NCBI GenBank assembly: GCA_014898415.1
Contig: RCTD01000009.1
Coordinates: 1,302,001-1,366,000, forward strand
Length of the DNA stretch: 64,000 nucleotides
Direction of reading: 5' to 3'
Origin: Stromatinia cepivora
Taxonomy: Eukaryota > Ascomycota > Leotiomycetes > Helotiales > Sclerotiniaceae
Shown here: piece by piece, positions 39,320 through 49,410 of the stretch
Numbering within the stretch: the first letter of the stretch is position 1
Layout of the letters: each line of letters begins with the position of its first letter
Made by a program: the position numbers and the translations under genes
The notes under the pieces: model-generated
The model's input: only the letters and a program-made list of their open reading frames with translations
Database searches by the model: none
Told to the model about the DNA's origin: nothing

Positions 39320-39485
39320 TATTGGAAATGAAGCCATCATAGGATTAGAATTGAGGTTACAAGATTATAATGATGTATAGACTATATTTAGGGATAACCT
39401 CAATTCTACTCCTACTAGAATTATAGATCTTTAGTTCAACCTATATAGTCAACAATACTACTACTTCCTGCACCAAAAGTTAAAA
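39320..39485 (+). repeat. 3' LTR of the copia element
   Basis: Begins TATTGGAAATGAAGCC, aligning without gaps to the 5' LTR. It has the original C at several positions where the 5' LTR has T (for example TTCCTGCACC against TTCCTGTATC), and A where the 5' LTR has G, so each copy was mutated independently. Confidence 0.88.
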
Positions 39486-39596
39486 TATATTATATTAGAT
39501 TCCTATTATTTAAAACATTAAGTAAACTTGATATATATATATATATTGATTAATATAAATTTAAATAAACTTTCGAAAAGAATATTCAATTCTTTA

Positions 39597-39799
39597 TGTC
39601 GGAATATGAATCACGTGCATGGTAAGGATGGTAAGGATCACGTGCGCACTAGTGCTCGCACTAGTGCCTCGGCATGCATCATTATATAGATCTTCACCCT
39701 CCATAGATTCTAGCTCTCTAGGCAAATCAAAACGTATTAACAAAGAGTTCTATACGTTCGTTGATAAGCTTCACTTCCCCGTGTACAGTTGTCCCGACA
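39597..39799. repeat. Solo LTR with perfect target duplication CTTTA
   Basis: A 203-bp segment starting TGTCGGAATATG and ending GTCCCGACA, so its ends are imperfect inverted repeats of the TG...CA type. It is flanked on both sides by CTTTA (39,592-39,596 and 39,800-39,804). No second copy or internal region is present, as expected after recombination between two LTRs. It is much richer in G and C than its surroundings and contains two copies of the palindrome GCACTAGTGC 12 bp apart (39,646 and 39,658) and two CACGTG sites (39,612 and 39,639). It lies at the right edge of the AT-rich block. Confidence 0.82.
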
Positions 39800-40166
39800 C
39801 TTTAAAACACTAGAGTTATATATATCTTTTGAAACCCTGGTCTTTCGAGAAAGTTCATCTTTATTTAATATTAAAAGAATTCAGTTTGGATTTAGTTTCA
39901 GAAATAAATTAGAGTATACCTAGGTAAATGAATTATTGACTTTGTTTTTATTATTTAAATTATTATTTTATAGTTCATAATATAATCACTTTCTTGAACA
40001 ATGATTAGCAAGCCCGAAAAAAAAATTACTCATACTATTTATTATATACGTTAGTCTATAGACCCCATTGAGTGGAAAGTCTATTGGTAACTTCGTCATC
40101 ACATAGTCTGTTGCCATGAATCTTTTGCCCTTTCCTGTCCAATCTGTAGGTTGACATATTAGTTCA
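39800..40166. other. Transition zone at the edge of the AT-rich block
   Basis: About 370 bp in which base composition moves from AT-rich (to about 40,050) to ordinary. No gene or repeat recognised. Confidence 0.5.
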
Positions 40167-40316
40167 TGTCACGAGATACACGTGATCGCGTCCGATCGGG
40201 CTAGTACAATACTAAGCTCCGAGCCGATCATATATATAGCTTCGTAGCATACTCTCTTTAACTTTGTAGCTTTTAATTCTAAGGTTGATCTCTAAATATT
40301 CGTTAGGTTCGTTATA
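40167..40316 (+). repeat. 5' LTR of the gag-only element
   Basis: 150 bp, aligned gap-free to the 3' LTR. Start set by the TGTCACGAG terminus next to the target duplication GTTCA. It keeps the original C/G at the start and is mutated at the end (TTCGTTATA), opposite to the 3' copy. Confidence 0.88.
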
Positions 40317-40376
40317 TTATTAAAAGCTCTTCCAGATAAAAAATGGAATAATATCTGTATATGCTTATATACACTC

Positions 40377-40658
40377 TGTCACGAATCGTGAACCACAGGA
40401 GGCTAACCACGTGATACCTCTTATCTCCCATATCAATTTATGAGCTGATCATCTGTGCGTATGCGTTACGAATCATACGATTTAGTATGGTAAAATGGTA
40501 ACCCTAATAACGCTTACGCACAACCCTGCAGCCCACAAATGGGTATTTGTGTATATATATCTAGTCGCTCCTTACGAGCCATAGTTCTTCAGTTGTAGAT
40601 TCTAAAGAACATAATTGACCCTGTTTATTCAGCTCTACTACGGCTCTTGTGCGTCACA
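40377..40658 (+). repeat. Nested solo LTR with perfect target duplication CACTC
   Basis: A 282-bp segment starting TGTCACGAATCGTGAACC and ending GTGCGTCACA, with CACTC directly on both sides (40,372-40,376 and 40,659-40,663). It sits in the untranslated leader of the gag-only element, so it inserted after that element did. It is only lightly mutated. The same LTR occurs in reverse and heavily RIP-mutated at 1,909-2,190, also 282 bp. Confidence 0.9.
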
Positions 40659-40770
40659 CACTCCACTTACTCCTATCTAGGCATATCGTTTATACTTTTT
40701 CGCTTGCATATGGATTTTCTTGATATTATTCGAAGATATTATCTTTTTTTTTACCCTTAATTTCTAAGCT

Positions 40771-41910
40771 ATGGATTATGATTCAATAAACCTTGTGATT
40801 ATAGAACTTCGTGGTGAAGTGATTCGTTAGCGGGATGAAATCTCGTTTTTACACTCCCTGATTCTTGAATGTATTCCTATTGCTCATACTCCTTCTCATC
40901 TGAAACCCTTTTTCCTTAATCCTGAAAAGTTTAGTGGTAGCTTTTAAAAATTCGATACCTGGCTTCCTTCGATTCGAACGAAACTACAAGTAGATAGCAT
41001 TACAATCGACAACTCTATAGTTCAATTTTATTATGTTTATTTCAATCTCGAATCTTATGTATAAATTATAGTACTATTTCAGTTTTCTTCTCTTAATCAA
41101 AACATTCCTTTAGATTATATGATGATCCTGGATCAACTTATATATATTTACAACAATCCAAATAAAATTCAAGAAATTGAAGACAAGTTATTTACTTTCA
41201 AATAAAGAACCGATTTTTTATATGCTTATATTATAAAATTCAAAAGAACCCTTTACAAAGCCAAAGATCAGAATTAATCCGATTCGAATAAAATCTCAAT
41301 CTTTTGTAATGGATTCAATATTACTCTTAGAAATCGTTTTTCTCAATAGCTTTCTCTTCCCCATTCCTATCCCGATTTTATTCAGGTTATGCAATAATTA
41401 ACTGTTTGTACAGCAAATGGATTCCCTGTATTATCCTACTTTAGTGAACCTAGAGCCCCACATATATTGCAGAATCCATTCCATTCTCGAAACCACGATC
41501 CAATGGACATTAGCAACCTTAATATTATTGGTACCCTTAACCCTTTTGATACCCAATCGGATAAACCCGATCATACCTTGATTCTATCCCGTATACAAGC
41601 GCCCGAGTTTTCCCTTTTTGAAAGAATTTTTTTACACAAGCAAAATAAATGTGTATGATATAGAAATAACTCTTATTGGGTATAAGTCTATCCGTTAGAC
41701 CCGTATCAAGGAATTCGAGATCGATAAGAGTCTATTCTGGTTATAATATTGATTATTAAGCCCGAAAACAACGATAATAAGGATCTAGGAGAAATAATCA
41801 ATGACCGATATTTTGAAGATCACTTGGAGGAGGCATATAATACAATGGATGCGTATTCGTTGGCTATAATGCAATCCGTACATCAAACATTTTTATCAAA
41901 AGAAGATTAA
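40771..41910 (+). pseudogene. Retrotransposon gag frame (gypsy-type), RIP-inactivated
   Basis: One plus-strand frame of 380 codons from ATG at 40,771 to a natural-looking TAA at 41,908, ending about 70 bp before the 3' LTR. About ten internal stops interrupt it, all explained by Gln, Trp or Arg codons changed by C-to-T or G-to-A. The readable segments (FLNPEKFSGS, FDTWLPSIRTKLQVDS, LDQLIYIYNNPNKIQEIEDKLF and the LYKAKDQ region) fit the Ty3/gypsy gag core of fungal retrotransposons. The C-terminal part is Asp/Glu-rich (KPENNDNKDLGE). I see no CCHC zinc knuckle. A gag without pol could be packaged only with help from another element. Confidence 0.85.
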
Positions 41911-41979
41911 TGATTATTTTGTATTTAAATCATTCATTTAAAATAAATTTAAAGCGAATTCTTCAGAAGGGGGGGGTAG

Positions 41980-42129
41980 TGTTATGAGATATATGTAATC
42001 ACGTCCGATCGGACTAGTACGGTATTAAGTTCCGAACCAATCATATATATAGTTTCGTAGCACACTCTCTTTAGCTCTATAGCTTTTAATTCTAAGGTTG
42101 ATCTCTAAACGCTCGTTGGGTTCGTCACA
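41980..42129 (+). repeat. 3' LTR of the gag-only element
   Basis: 150 bp, preceded by the polypurine tract and followed by the target duplication GTTCA. It ends only 41 bp beyond the stop codon of the convergent gene at 42,171, so the element is inserted in or just after that gene's 3' untranslated region. Confidence 0.9.
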
Positions 42130-42170
42130 GTTCACACGTGAGACTGTTCGAGAAGGACATGGATATTTAC

Positions 42171-44852
42171 TCACACTATTATAGGCCCAGGAACATTCGC
42201 CAATTTCCTCAAAAACAGCCAAAATTTATACAACGTCAATTGAATCCTCTTTCCCTTCATAAAATTTGGAACCCAAACCTCCCAGAAACCTGACCCAACT
42301 ACCTCACCCACCTTCTCAATCGCCTCTCTTACCTCGACATAAAAATCAGTTACCGTGCGGACTTTGCCAGAACGGATTTTGGCTTTCCATATACTGGCAA
42401 CTTGGGGTTCCATGATAAGTTTCCAGATATCTGCCCAACAAGACGGGTCAAAAGTTATTGGTGGGTAGGGTAGTATGACGTTTGGAAAGTCCTTGAGATG
42501 GTGCCAGCCATTATCGATGAAGCGAAGGAGGAGGCCATCGTGTTCTTCTCGTAAACTAAAAGCAGATGAATTATCAGCAAAAATGAAAAACTAGATTTGA
42601 AGTGAAGGTGGAGATAAGCCTTACATAACTATAAACGTCCCACCATCGTGCCATACATCCACGTATGATTGAAATGTTTCCTTGCTTACTTGATAAGCGG
42701 CTAAATGATTGTACTTGGCTCGGATCGCATCAACAGAGATGTCACGATTCGTATCAGAGTGTATGTCAGAACCATTTGCAACCATAAAGTCAGTTGCTTC
42801 ATCAAAACCAGCCGGCAAATCCCACACTGACCTTGCCCTTTCTGCACCTCCTATCTGTGCTTCATCAAGGAGTTCCCACCCGACTTTGCGCTTCCTTATC
42901 TTCTGTGTTCGAAAATTCGTATCAAACAATTCTTCAATGTCATTACAGTATTCCAAAAAGTAGACAAATTCATGGTCACTAGGAGGATCTTCAATAGCAA
43001 GTTCGGCAAGACGAAAAAGATCGCGCAGCTCGAATACCCAGCCATCTGATCGAAAGTGATGAGAGATGTCAGGGCTGCGAAAGAAATCTGCGAGCATCTG
43101 TGATATCTCTACTAGAAGGCAATTTTCTCTACGATCCCATGGAGACTTTGCGCTGAAATCTATCGACCAGATCCCTCCTTCAGTACGAAGTATACCCTTG
43201 GTCATTCCTCTCATTCTCACACCCCCGCTAGTTTGCTGCAGACCGTCTTTATCCGGAGCAGCGTTCCTGTCATTTTGCAAGCCATTCGTGATTTTAGCCA
43301 GCCACAGGATCTTCTGGTACTCGCTCAAAGAAGCGTCAAGTGCATCTTCCAGACAATCATTTCTCTGCTGGATTGTCACAAACGTTATACCAGCATTGTG
43401 CAATCTTCGAAGGTCTCCTCTATCCTCTCTATCTTTCTTATCATCTCCTTGCTTATGAGATACTCCCTCAAGATAGTTAAGATCTTCTGTCGTAAATACA
43501 TCCGAGTCGACATGAGTCATGATGTCTACAGCAGCTCGCATACTTTTTCTAGCGAGGTAGACAACTGCATGAACATATTCTAGCGAAAGCTCGTTGTAGA
43601 CACCGGTCTGGAGTTGAAGGTCCGCTAGAGCATGCCCAAGAATATTTCTGACAGCAGTATGTGTGGATATCATTAATTTATGTATGAATTCAGTGAATTT
43701 TAATTTAGCCAGACCCAGTTCGTACGTGGAAAGACGACCTCTTATTTCTGCCAGCTGGTCATCTGCAGCAACGACTTTTCTTTTTGCTTGAAAGTAGTTG
43801 TTTCTGAGTCTGATGCCATCAAAAACCTGCTTTTGCAGATCAAAGCCTTCGACAAATTCCATTTCCTCGTCTCTTCTTTCCGTGATCTTTTTGAGCTGCT
43901 GTACTAACGTGGGAATCTCACCCGCATGGCTAGTTTGTCTAGATTTGCATTTGTGTATCGCGTCTCCAAGATTTGTAGAAGTATGAACCAAATGACTATA
44001 TGCTAGATTGGCCCACCAAGAAAAGCCTTTTGAAATCCACCATTGTGTATCTACGGCCCTCTTTTCTGGTAGATGATAGTCATAATTGAAACCTACTGGC
44101 CGTTTGCTAGAATCATATGGTGAAGGTTCCTGAATTCGACCTTCAATCTCCCTCATGGTACCCTGGATTGCCTTGAATTGCGTCTGTGCTGAACTCATAT
44201 ACTTTCTGGTTGCGGTGAAATTTTCCAGAGCATTGTATAAGTCTTTCTTCATTTTATTAACGCGACGGATCAAAACTCTCGCTTCAGCCTCTGCGGTTCT
44301 CTCAACGTCCGTCTTCATGCGGCCGGCCGCTTTCTCAAGAACATCAATTTCTTTCAATCGCTAATCGATTTCTATAGATGCCTGAGAACAACTGTTGAGC
44401 TCCTTTTTATATTTTATTATTGCTGTAGCCCACCAGGTACGTAGACCCGATAATTCCTGCTTCAGGTTAAGATACCTTTGACTTTTGTGTAATATTTCCC
44501 TACTAGATTTGGCTGAGAGTAGACGGTTGGTATGGTTGACAGAGCTTCCTTGACCATCCTGAGAGAGAAATTCAGTATCGAGCTGTGAGAGCCTTCCGGG
44601 AGAGACGACGTCTGGTGCAGAGTCAATCAGCTTCACAGTCTCATTGAATGCCTCTTTCTGACTAGCTGTCATATCGGCTGTTCGCCTTTCATCTAGAACT
44701 TTTCGACAGAAGATGATAGTGTTTCCGAGCTCGGCTTGTGCTATAGCCATAGCAGCATCTATCTTGTAGAGGGTTTCAACGTTGAAGGGAGAAGCGTCAA
44801 CGCTTGGATGGCCGGACGTCCTGCCTGGGGTTGGAGAATTCGAGCGAATCAT
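42171..44852 (-). CDS. Hypothetical protein, coiled-coil-like, with an in-frame TAG
   Basis: Model: 44,852-42,625, a 69-bp intron (42,624-42,556, GTAAGG...TTTTAG), then 42,555-42,171. This gives 870 codons, but codon 164 (44,363-44,361) is TAG. The same frame continues on both sides, from SQASIEID to RLKEIDVLEKAAGRMK, so the two parts belong together. Either a CAG codon was changed to TAG (a RIP-type change; a RIP-affected element lies 41 bp past the 3' end), or the stop is removed by a 90-bp intron (44,440-44,351, GTACCT...GAAAG) that keeps frame but has weak splice sites. Residues about 150-260 are rich in Lys, Glu, Arg and Ala and look like coiled coil. The C-terminus is more globular (GLLLRFIDNGWHHL, GSGFWEVWVPNF). 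I recognise no domain; no signal peptide or membrane segment is evident. Confidence 0.6.
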
Positions 44853-45368
44853 ACTTCGAGGAACAAATGATTATACTGGTTTGGTGAAATATATAGTATC
44901 TATTCGTAAGATCGGCATGAGATTACGCCCTGTTTCGTGTTAAAATAATGATTTTCAAAATTTCTATAGAGTAAAAACTGCAGTGGTTATGGTAATGCTG
45001 AAATGCAACAAAGACCTCTTCGATTTCTTTAATCGAGGCATATTGCATTTTGGCCCCCTCTTTGTCGTTTTACCCAGGCGGCATTCCCTGTGACCAGTCT
45101 CTAACAACGAAACAATATAATTCATTGAAATTTCGCACCGCATATCAAACAGTGCGATGAGTAGCTGAGACTAGTGTTAAAGATTTGACGAAGGACGCCC
45201 CCAATCTGCTCGGGAAAATATCACAATTGAAATTGGCATAGATTAAGCATCACAGTATTAAAAAATGATTTGATAGCTACGCAGAGTAAGACGATGTCAG
45301 AGTATGGTAAAGGACTAATCTATTTTCCATAACCCTTTACAAATTTCAAAGCCCGTGCAATAAGCAGC
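44853..45368. other. Intergenic, no feature recognised
   Basis: About 500 bp between the 5' end of the minus-strand hypothetical gene and the 3' end of the minus-strand SDR gene, so it should contain the promoter of the former. I see no obvious TATA element or repeat. Confidence 0.5.
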
Positions 45369-46792
45369 TTAAGAACCCCATTTTTGCTCCAGCTCAAGCA
45401 ATGACTTTACGGTCCCCACTATGGATTCTTCTAAAGTCCTGTATTTCCAATCCTGACCTTCGGCTTGCCGGAAGATCTCCAAGCTCCTGGCGTTATTCAA
45501 CGGGGTCGGGTGTAAATCTTTTGGGAAAACTTGTTTTTCATCACCTCCTTGGGGCAACCTTCCTTCCAATTCAGGAAATTTTTTCCGAATGGCATTCACA
45601 ACTAACTGTGGTGAGAGAGGACCGGAGTACATGATGTTACGTTTATTAGCCATAAGCGGAGAGTCAAGCGCAATAATGTGCAATAGGGCTACATCGCGAA
45701 CATCGACCTTTAGATTAATTAGTTTGATGAAATTAGTTTGATGAAAAGCAAGAAGAATGCAGTCTATATAGACTGAGGAAGACCGAACTTACAAAATCCC
45801 AGAACGCGAACACGGCATCATCGACGCTCTTGTGAGTGTCATTAATGAATGCATAACAAGCGAACTCATTGGTTTCGTTGACGTTTTTGGGACTAGGGAC
45901 GGGCTGGAGCATAGGGCCAATAACGACGTCGGGATTGATCACCACAAGTTCAAAAGCCGGCTTGTTTTCCTTAACAAAAGACCACTGTAGTTAAGCTGTC
46001 AGCAACTATAGGAAGGAGAACTGAATTGACGTGGAAATGTGTCCTTCAGCTTGGGGAAAGGGCGTCCTCACTGCCGCTAATTCGGCATTCTTCTTGCCAA
46101 CGTTATATCCAAGGAGAGGGCTTTGAGACGACACTGCATCATGCTCAGTTGCCTAGAGGTAGCATTAGTCATATTGTTATTGTGAGGCGCATGGAGACGA
46201 ACAGGATTCCAATCATCTTCTGTATAAGCCTTTCCTTCAGGAGCATTCAAGTCCTCAAACGAATCAAGAACGGAGACAGCACTTCCAAGTAGCACGAAAC
46301 GTTTGACAAGCTTGCCCCCTAGTTCATGAGCAGCTGTGAGAATCTCCGTAGTGCTTTCAGGTACGTTAGAGATTGGTGACAAAAGTGGTAGAATCGCATA
46401 CTCACCCACGAACAGCAGGATCAATCAAGTCTTTTTTCACGTCCTTGACGGAAAACGTGACTGGAGACGCGGTATGAATAATGTAATCAAAGCCGCCCTT
46501 TTTTACTTGATCTTTGAAAACATGGTCAAAGGCACCAGGTGTTGTGATCTCAGGGACAAACACAAATTCCACCTTCCCTTTCCATTCCGGATGCAGTTCG
46601 AGAATTTGGTCAGCCTTTGGAGGGGACCTTACACTGGCAGCAGGCTTGTATCCGTTCTATAAAAACCATTAGACACTCAACCAATATAAATATATGCAAA
46701 TGGAAGAGTACCTCAATCAGAAGGGAGAGGATATGAGAAGCTACGAAACCACTGGCTCCGGTCAAAAGGACAGATTTTCCTTCAGTAGACAT
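45369..46792 (-). CDS. Extended short-chain dehydrogenase/reductase, GRE2/ketoreductase-like
   Basis: Six exons: 46,792-46,712; 46,656-46,406; 46,353-46,203; 46,152-46,072; 45,984-45,793; 45,707-45,369, giving 364 residues, normal for the family. The protein probably reduces a carbonyl group with NADPH in the cytosol, like yeast methylglyoxal/ketone reductase Gre2 and dihydroflavonol reductases; the substrate cannot be told. The nucleotide-binding loop TGASGFVASH lies at residues 11-20. FDYIIHTASPV is the typical second strand. The catalytic pair is in LGYNVGKKNAE (YxxxK), spanning an exon that only appears when the third intron (GTTCGT...TCTAG, 46,202-46,153) is removed. Later conserved segments are VINPDVVIGPML and FVDVRDVALLHI. 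Introns 2 and 5 end in AAG. It starts at the first ATG, right before the glycine motif. Neighbours give no pathway clue. Confidence 0.88.
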
Positions 46793-47961
46793 ATTGTATT
46801 TTGTAATTCAAACCTGTGTTGAAAATCTAAGAAGAGATCGGAAGAGAAGTGGGCATGATATATTCTCGTTCTTTAGGACCTCCCCACATCTCCATGTGTT
46901 GACTAATCGCGCTGTGCAGCCATTCCCCCAAAAGCATGCTACAATGAGTGTGAAATGTAAGCTTTGCACAGAGGGCTTTGTCACTGTCCAATGATCAATG
47001 TGATTACCCCGCTTGGATGGTGGTACAATCCGAAAGCGACAAAAATGGATGGACGAACTGGAAACGATTATACAATTGTTGACATGCTACCAGCGAATAA
47101 AATCGCGAAAAAGGTCAATTTTAATGCTTATTAAAGGCGTAATGGCAAAATATGGATGATTACTTATCAATCCCCAAACCTCGAGAACTCCAATGACATA
47201 GAGATATGGATCACTCATCACTCTGCATCTACGACCACGGGATGAGTGAGGTCTTTGAAACATTCCAGCCGTCCTGATGAATGCGGCCAGAGACAATTCT
47301 ATCGACTCGACTTTATGGAAATGTGTGAATACAGAATGAACCAATATGCACTTGCCATATTAAACTTTTGAATGAGTCGCTATGTTTCGACACCTTAGTA
47401 GGAGAAGGCCAAAAGTATCTGGACCTTGAGATGCATGGTACTCCATAGAAGCAATTGATACTAAAACAGAAAAGGTAAAGTGATAAGCTATCTGCAGGTG
47501 CTTCCTACTCAGGGACTTGATATATGAAACGATGGAGACGATGGAGCTTTCCAGATTGAATCCACATTATCTTCTGCACGAAATAATACAGAGTTATATC
47601 TTCATTGCGATGGTGATTTAAATATTATTGCACAAGTTTCATATTGCCTCGAGTTTTGACCCTTGACCTTGACCCCCTTCCGCCCTTCTCTCAAACCCCC
47701 CGCTCCTTTGAGGTATTGCCCCACCAAATCCACCAAATCCACCAAATCCACCAACAGTTCACTCGCTCCATCTATTCAATTCATGCCACGAGTTTCATCG
47801 AGCGAGTTCCTCTTAAGCTTCCAATATCTGTTCATCTTCTGAAAGCTTCCATTCACAGTTCTCATTATCTATCGCTTTCAAATACCGAATATCTTCCGTC
47901 CTTATATCCTCATTTCATTTCCATCTTCTTCAACCAATAAATCCAAATAAACTCATTCAAA
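46793..47961. promoter_or_regulatory. Divergent intergenic region between the SDR and GLTP genes
   Basis: 1.17 kb separating two divergently transcribed genes, so it should hold both promoters. From about 47,640 to 47,960 the plus strand is strongly pyrimidine-rich, a common feature just upstream of fungal start codons, here that of the GLTP gene. Inside it, 47,721-47,755 is a small tandem repeat of ATCCACCAA (four units). No other site could be supported; the open frame at 47,087-47,344 has no recognisable similarity. Confidence 0.5.
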
Positions 47962-48829
47962 ATGGCGACTGTTAAGGCGATCCCCCCTGGAGCAACCTTC
48001 ATCGATACCCTCGATAAATCATTTGTTGATGTCCCCGTCAACAAGGATAAGGACAATGCAATTGCAACCACAGAATTTCTCCAAGCTGCCGATTCTCTTA
48101 CTACTCTCTTCGGTACATTCCCTTTCTGTCTCTGGGGAGTATTGAGTTAACACAATTGCAGATGTTATGGGATCCGTAGCATTCAACCCCGTTAAGAATG
48201 ATATGGCTGGTAACATCAAGGTACGATTATCTCCTGCCGACTAGATACAATGGTGCTGACACTGTGGCAGAAACTCCGCGAGAGACAACTCGCTGCACCA
48301 GCAGAGTCAGAGACTCTTCAAGAATTGGTCATTAATGAGCTCAAGACCAAGAAGCACACCGCTACTGAAGGTTTGGTCTGGTTGGTTCGGTATGTTATTC
48401 TCCTACATTTCTACATATCATTTCCCCTACCATCATCCGTCCACACAATTGTATAAATGAGAAAACACCCACTTCCCATGGAAATCACCCCTCCATACCT
48501 CAAAACCAAAAGCTAACGCTCCATTTCTCCACAGTGGTCTAGACTTCACTTGCATTGCCCTCTCCCAGAACCTTGCCGCCCCCTCAGACGAACTCTCCGT
48601 ATCCTTCCGTAATGCCTACGGCGAGACTCTCAAACCCCACCACTCCTTCATGGTGAAGCCCATATTCAGTGCTGCCATGTCCGCCTGCCCATACCGAAAA
48701 GATTTCTACGTTAAACTTGGAGATGTCAACTCCAAGGTTGAGGCTGCTTTGAGAGTTTGGTTGGGTGCTTTGGAGAATTTGATTGCTATCTTGAAGGGAT
48801 TCTTGGACAGAAAGGAAGCCAAGTGGTAG
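47962..48829 (+). CDS. HET-C2: Glycolipid transfer protein, HET-C2 type (GLTP domain)
   Basis: Four exons: 47,962-48,112; 48,162-48,220; 48,271-48,389; 48,535-48,829, giving 207 residues, the usual size of a single-domain GLTP. These cytosolic proteins carry glycosphingolipids between membranes; the Podospora member is HET-C2, one partner in vegetative incompatibility. The glycolipid headgroup motif is visible as KNDMAGNIKK (Asp64, Asn68, Lys71), the stacking tryptophan in GLVWLVRGLDF (Trp107), and the conserved histidine in KPHHSFMVK (His145/146). The C-terminal half (YVKLGDVNSKVEAALRVW) is the typical helical end. The start is the ATG after a long pyrimidine-rich leader, giving MATVKAIPPGATF. 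Introns have standard GT...CAG borders. The symbol refers to the family; whether this gene controls incompatibility here cannot be seen. Confidence 0.95.
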
Positions 48830-49410
48830 ATTTGGAGGGAGATATCAGAATTAAGGACAATGGGACGCGGGTTTTGGCATGAGTGAGCGAGCAAGCGACT
48901 AAATTTTTGGACGACTAGATATGATGATAAAGCGTTTACATTTTGGGGGAATGGCAAAAATTCCAGGGAAGAGAATATGAACTGTGTAGGCATGACAGAA
49001 ACAATGCAAAAAATAATTCAAGAAGCTTTTATTTCATAAGTGCATGCTAATCTTCATTTCATTCATCCCTTTGAAAGATCGCCTTTTCCATTATTGCCCA
49101 TACGCTTGCCACGTCTTGAAATGGAGTAAAAGTCCTATCGGTCATTTGCCTGTCCCTTTCGCAAAACCTCGGAGTTTCATTGCCATCTCATGGTTCAAGG
49201 TCGCACCGAATTTCTTGATTGTTGTTATATCCAGTGTCCTGCTATTATTTTGATCTTTATCAAACACCATTTGAGAATTGTCCTGTTGTATCCCTTTTGG
49301 TTCGAATGTCTACCCATCACGGTGATCCCTACTTCTGTGATAGCATCCAGCCATTTTGTGAAAGCAACGCCGGATAATTGAGTCCAACTCACCAACTCAC
49401 CAACCACCCC
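48830..49410. other. Convergent intergenic region (3' ends of GLTP and 2EXR genes)
   Basis: Two genes converge here, so this should be 3' untranslated sequence and terminators. No repeat or small RNA gene recognised. Confidence 0.5.

Larger units (their letters stand above)
34005..39485 (+). mobile_element. Complete but dead Ty1/copia LTR retrotransposon
   Basis: An element of 5,481 bp with two 166-bp LTRs (34,005-34,170 and 39,320-39,485), flanked by the 5-bp direct repeat TATAT (34,000-34,004 and 39,486-39,490). Because the flanks are AT-rich, the target duplication alone is weak evidence. A likely primer-binding site, GGTTATAAGATCC, begins directly after the 5' LTR. The LTRs differ only by C/T and G/A transitions. 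Between them is one continuous frame (34,572-39,287) encoding gag-protease-integrase-RT-RNase H in copia order, interrupted only by stop codons, with no frameshift seen. The element is therefore full-length and was inactivated by RIP rather than by deletion. Confidence 0.93.
40167..42129 (+). mobile_element. Gag-only LTR retrotransposon (TR-GAG-like) with target duplication GTTCA
   Basis: Two 150-bp LTRs (40,167-40,316 and 41,980-42,129), starting TGTCACGAG or TGTTATGAG and ending TTCGTCACA or TTCGTTATA, flanked by GTTCA on both sides (40,162-40,166 and 42,130-42,134). A polypurine tract (CAGAAGGGGGGGGTAG) sits directly before the 3' LTR. The interior has room for only one protein, a retrotransposon gag. 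Protease, RT, RNase H and integrase are absent. The LTRs differ only by transitions. Removing the nested solo LTR (40,377-40,658) and one copy of its target duplication leaves an element of about 1.68 kb. Its lengths and layout match the non-autonomous gag-bearing elements described as TR-GAG in plants. Confidence 0.88.

Noticed and set aside
1..39500. AT-rich block as a mitochondrial insertion or mitochondrial contig
   Set aside because: The recognisable content is copia and gypsy retrotransposons with RIP-type transitions, and it joins nuclear gene space; no mitochondrial genes or tRNAs were seen.
1..39500. Centromere
   Set aside because: Composition and retrotransposon content would fit, but the sequence alone cannot distinguish a centromere from other RIP-affected heterochromatin.
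39619..39813. Small plus-strand open frame of 64 codons
   Set aside because: It lies inside and across the end of the solo LTR at 39,597-39,799, so it is transposon sequence, not a gene.
42709..43583. Plus-strand open frames of 84-130 codons opposite the hypothetical gene
   Set aside because: They are shadows of the minus-strand coding sequence; residue composition is not protein-like and no motifs are present.
47087..47344. Minus-strand open frame of 85 codons between the SDR and GLTP genes
   Set aside because: No recognisable motif, and it sits in the divergent promoter region; probably chance.
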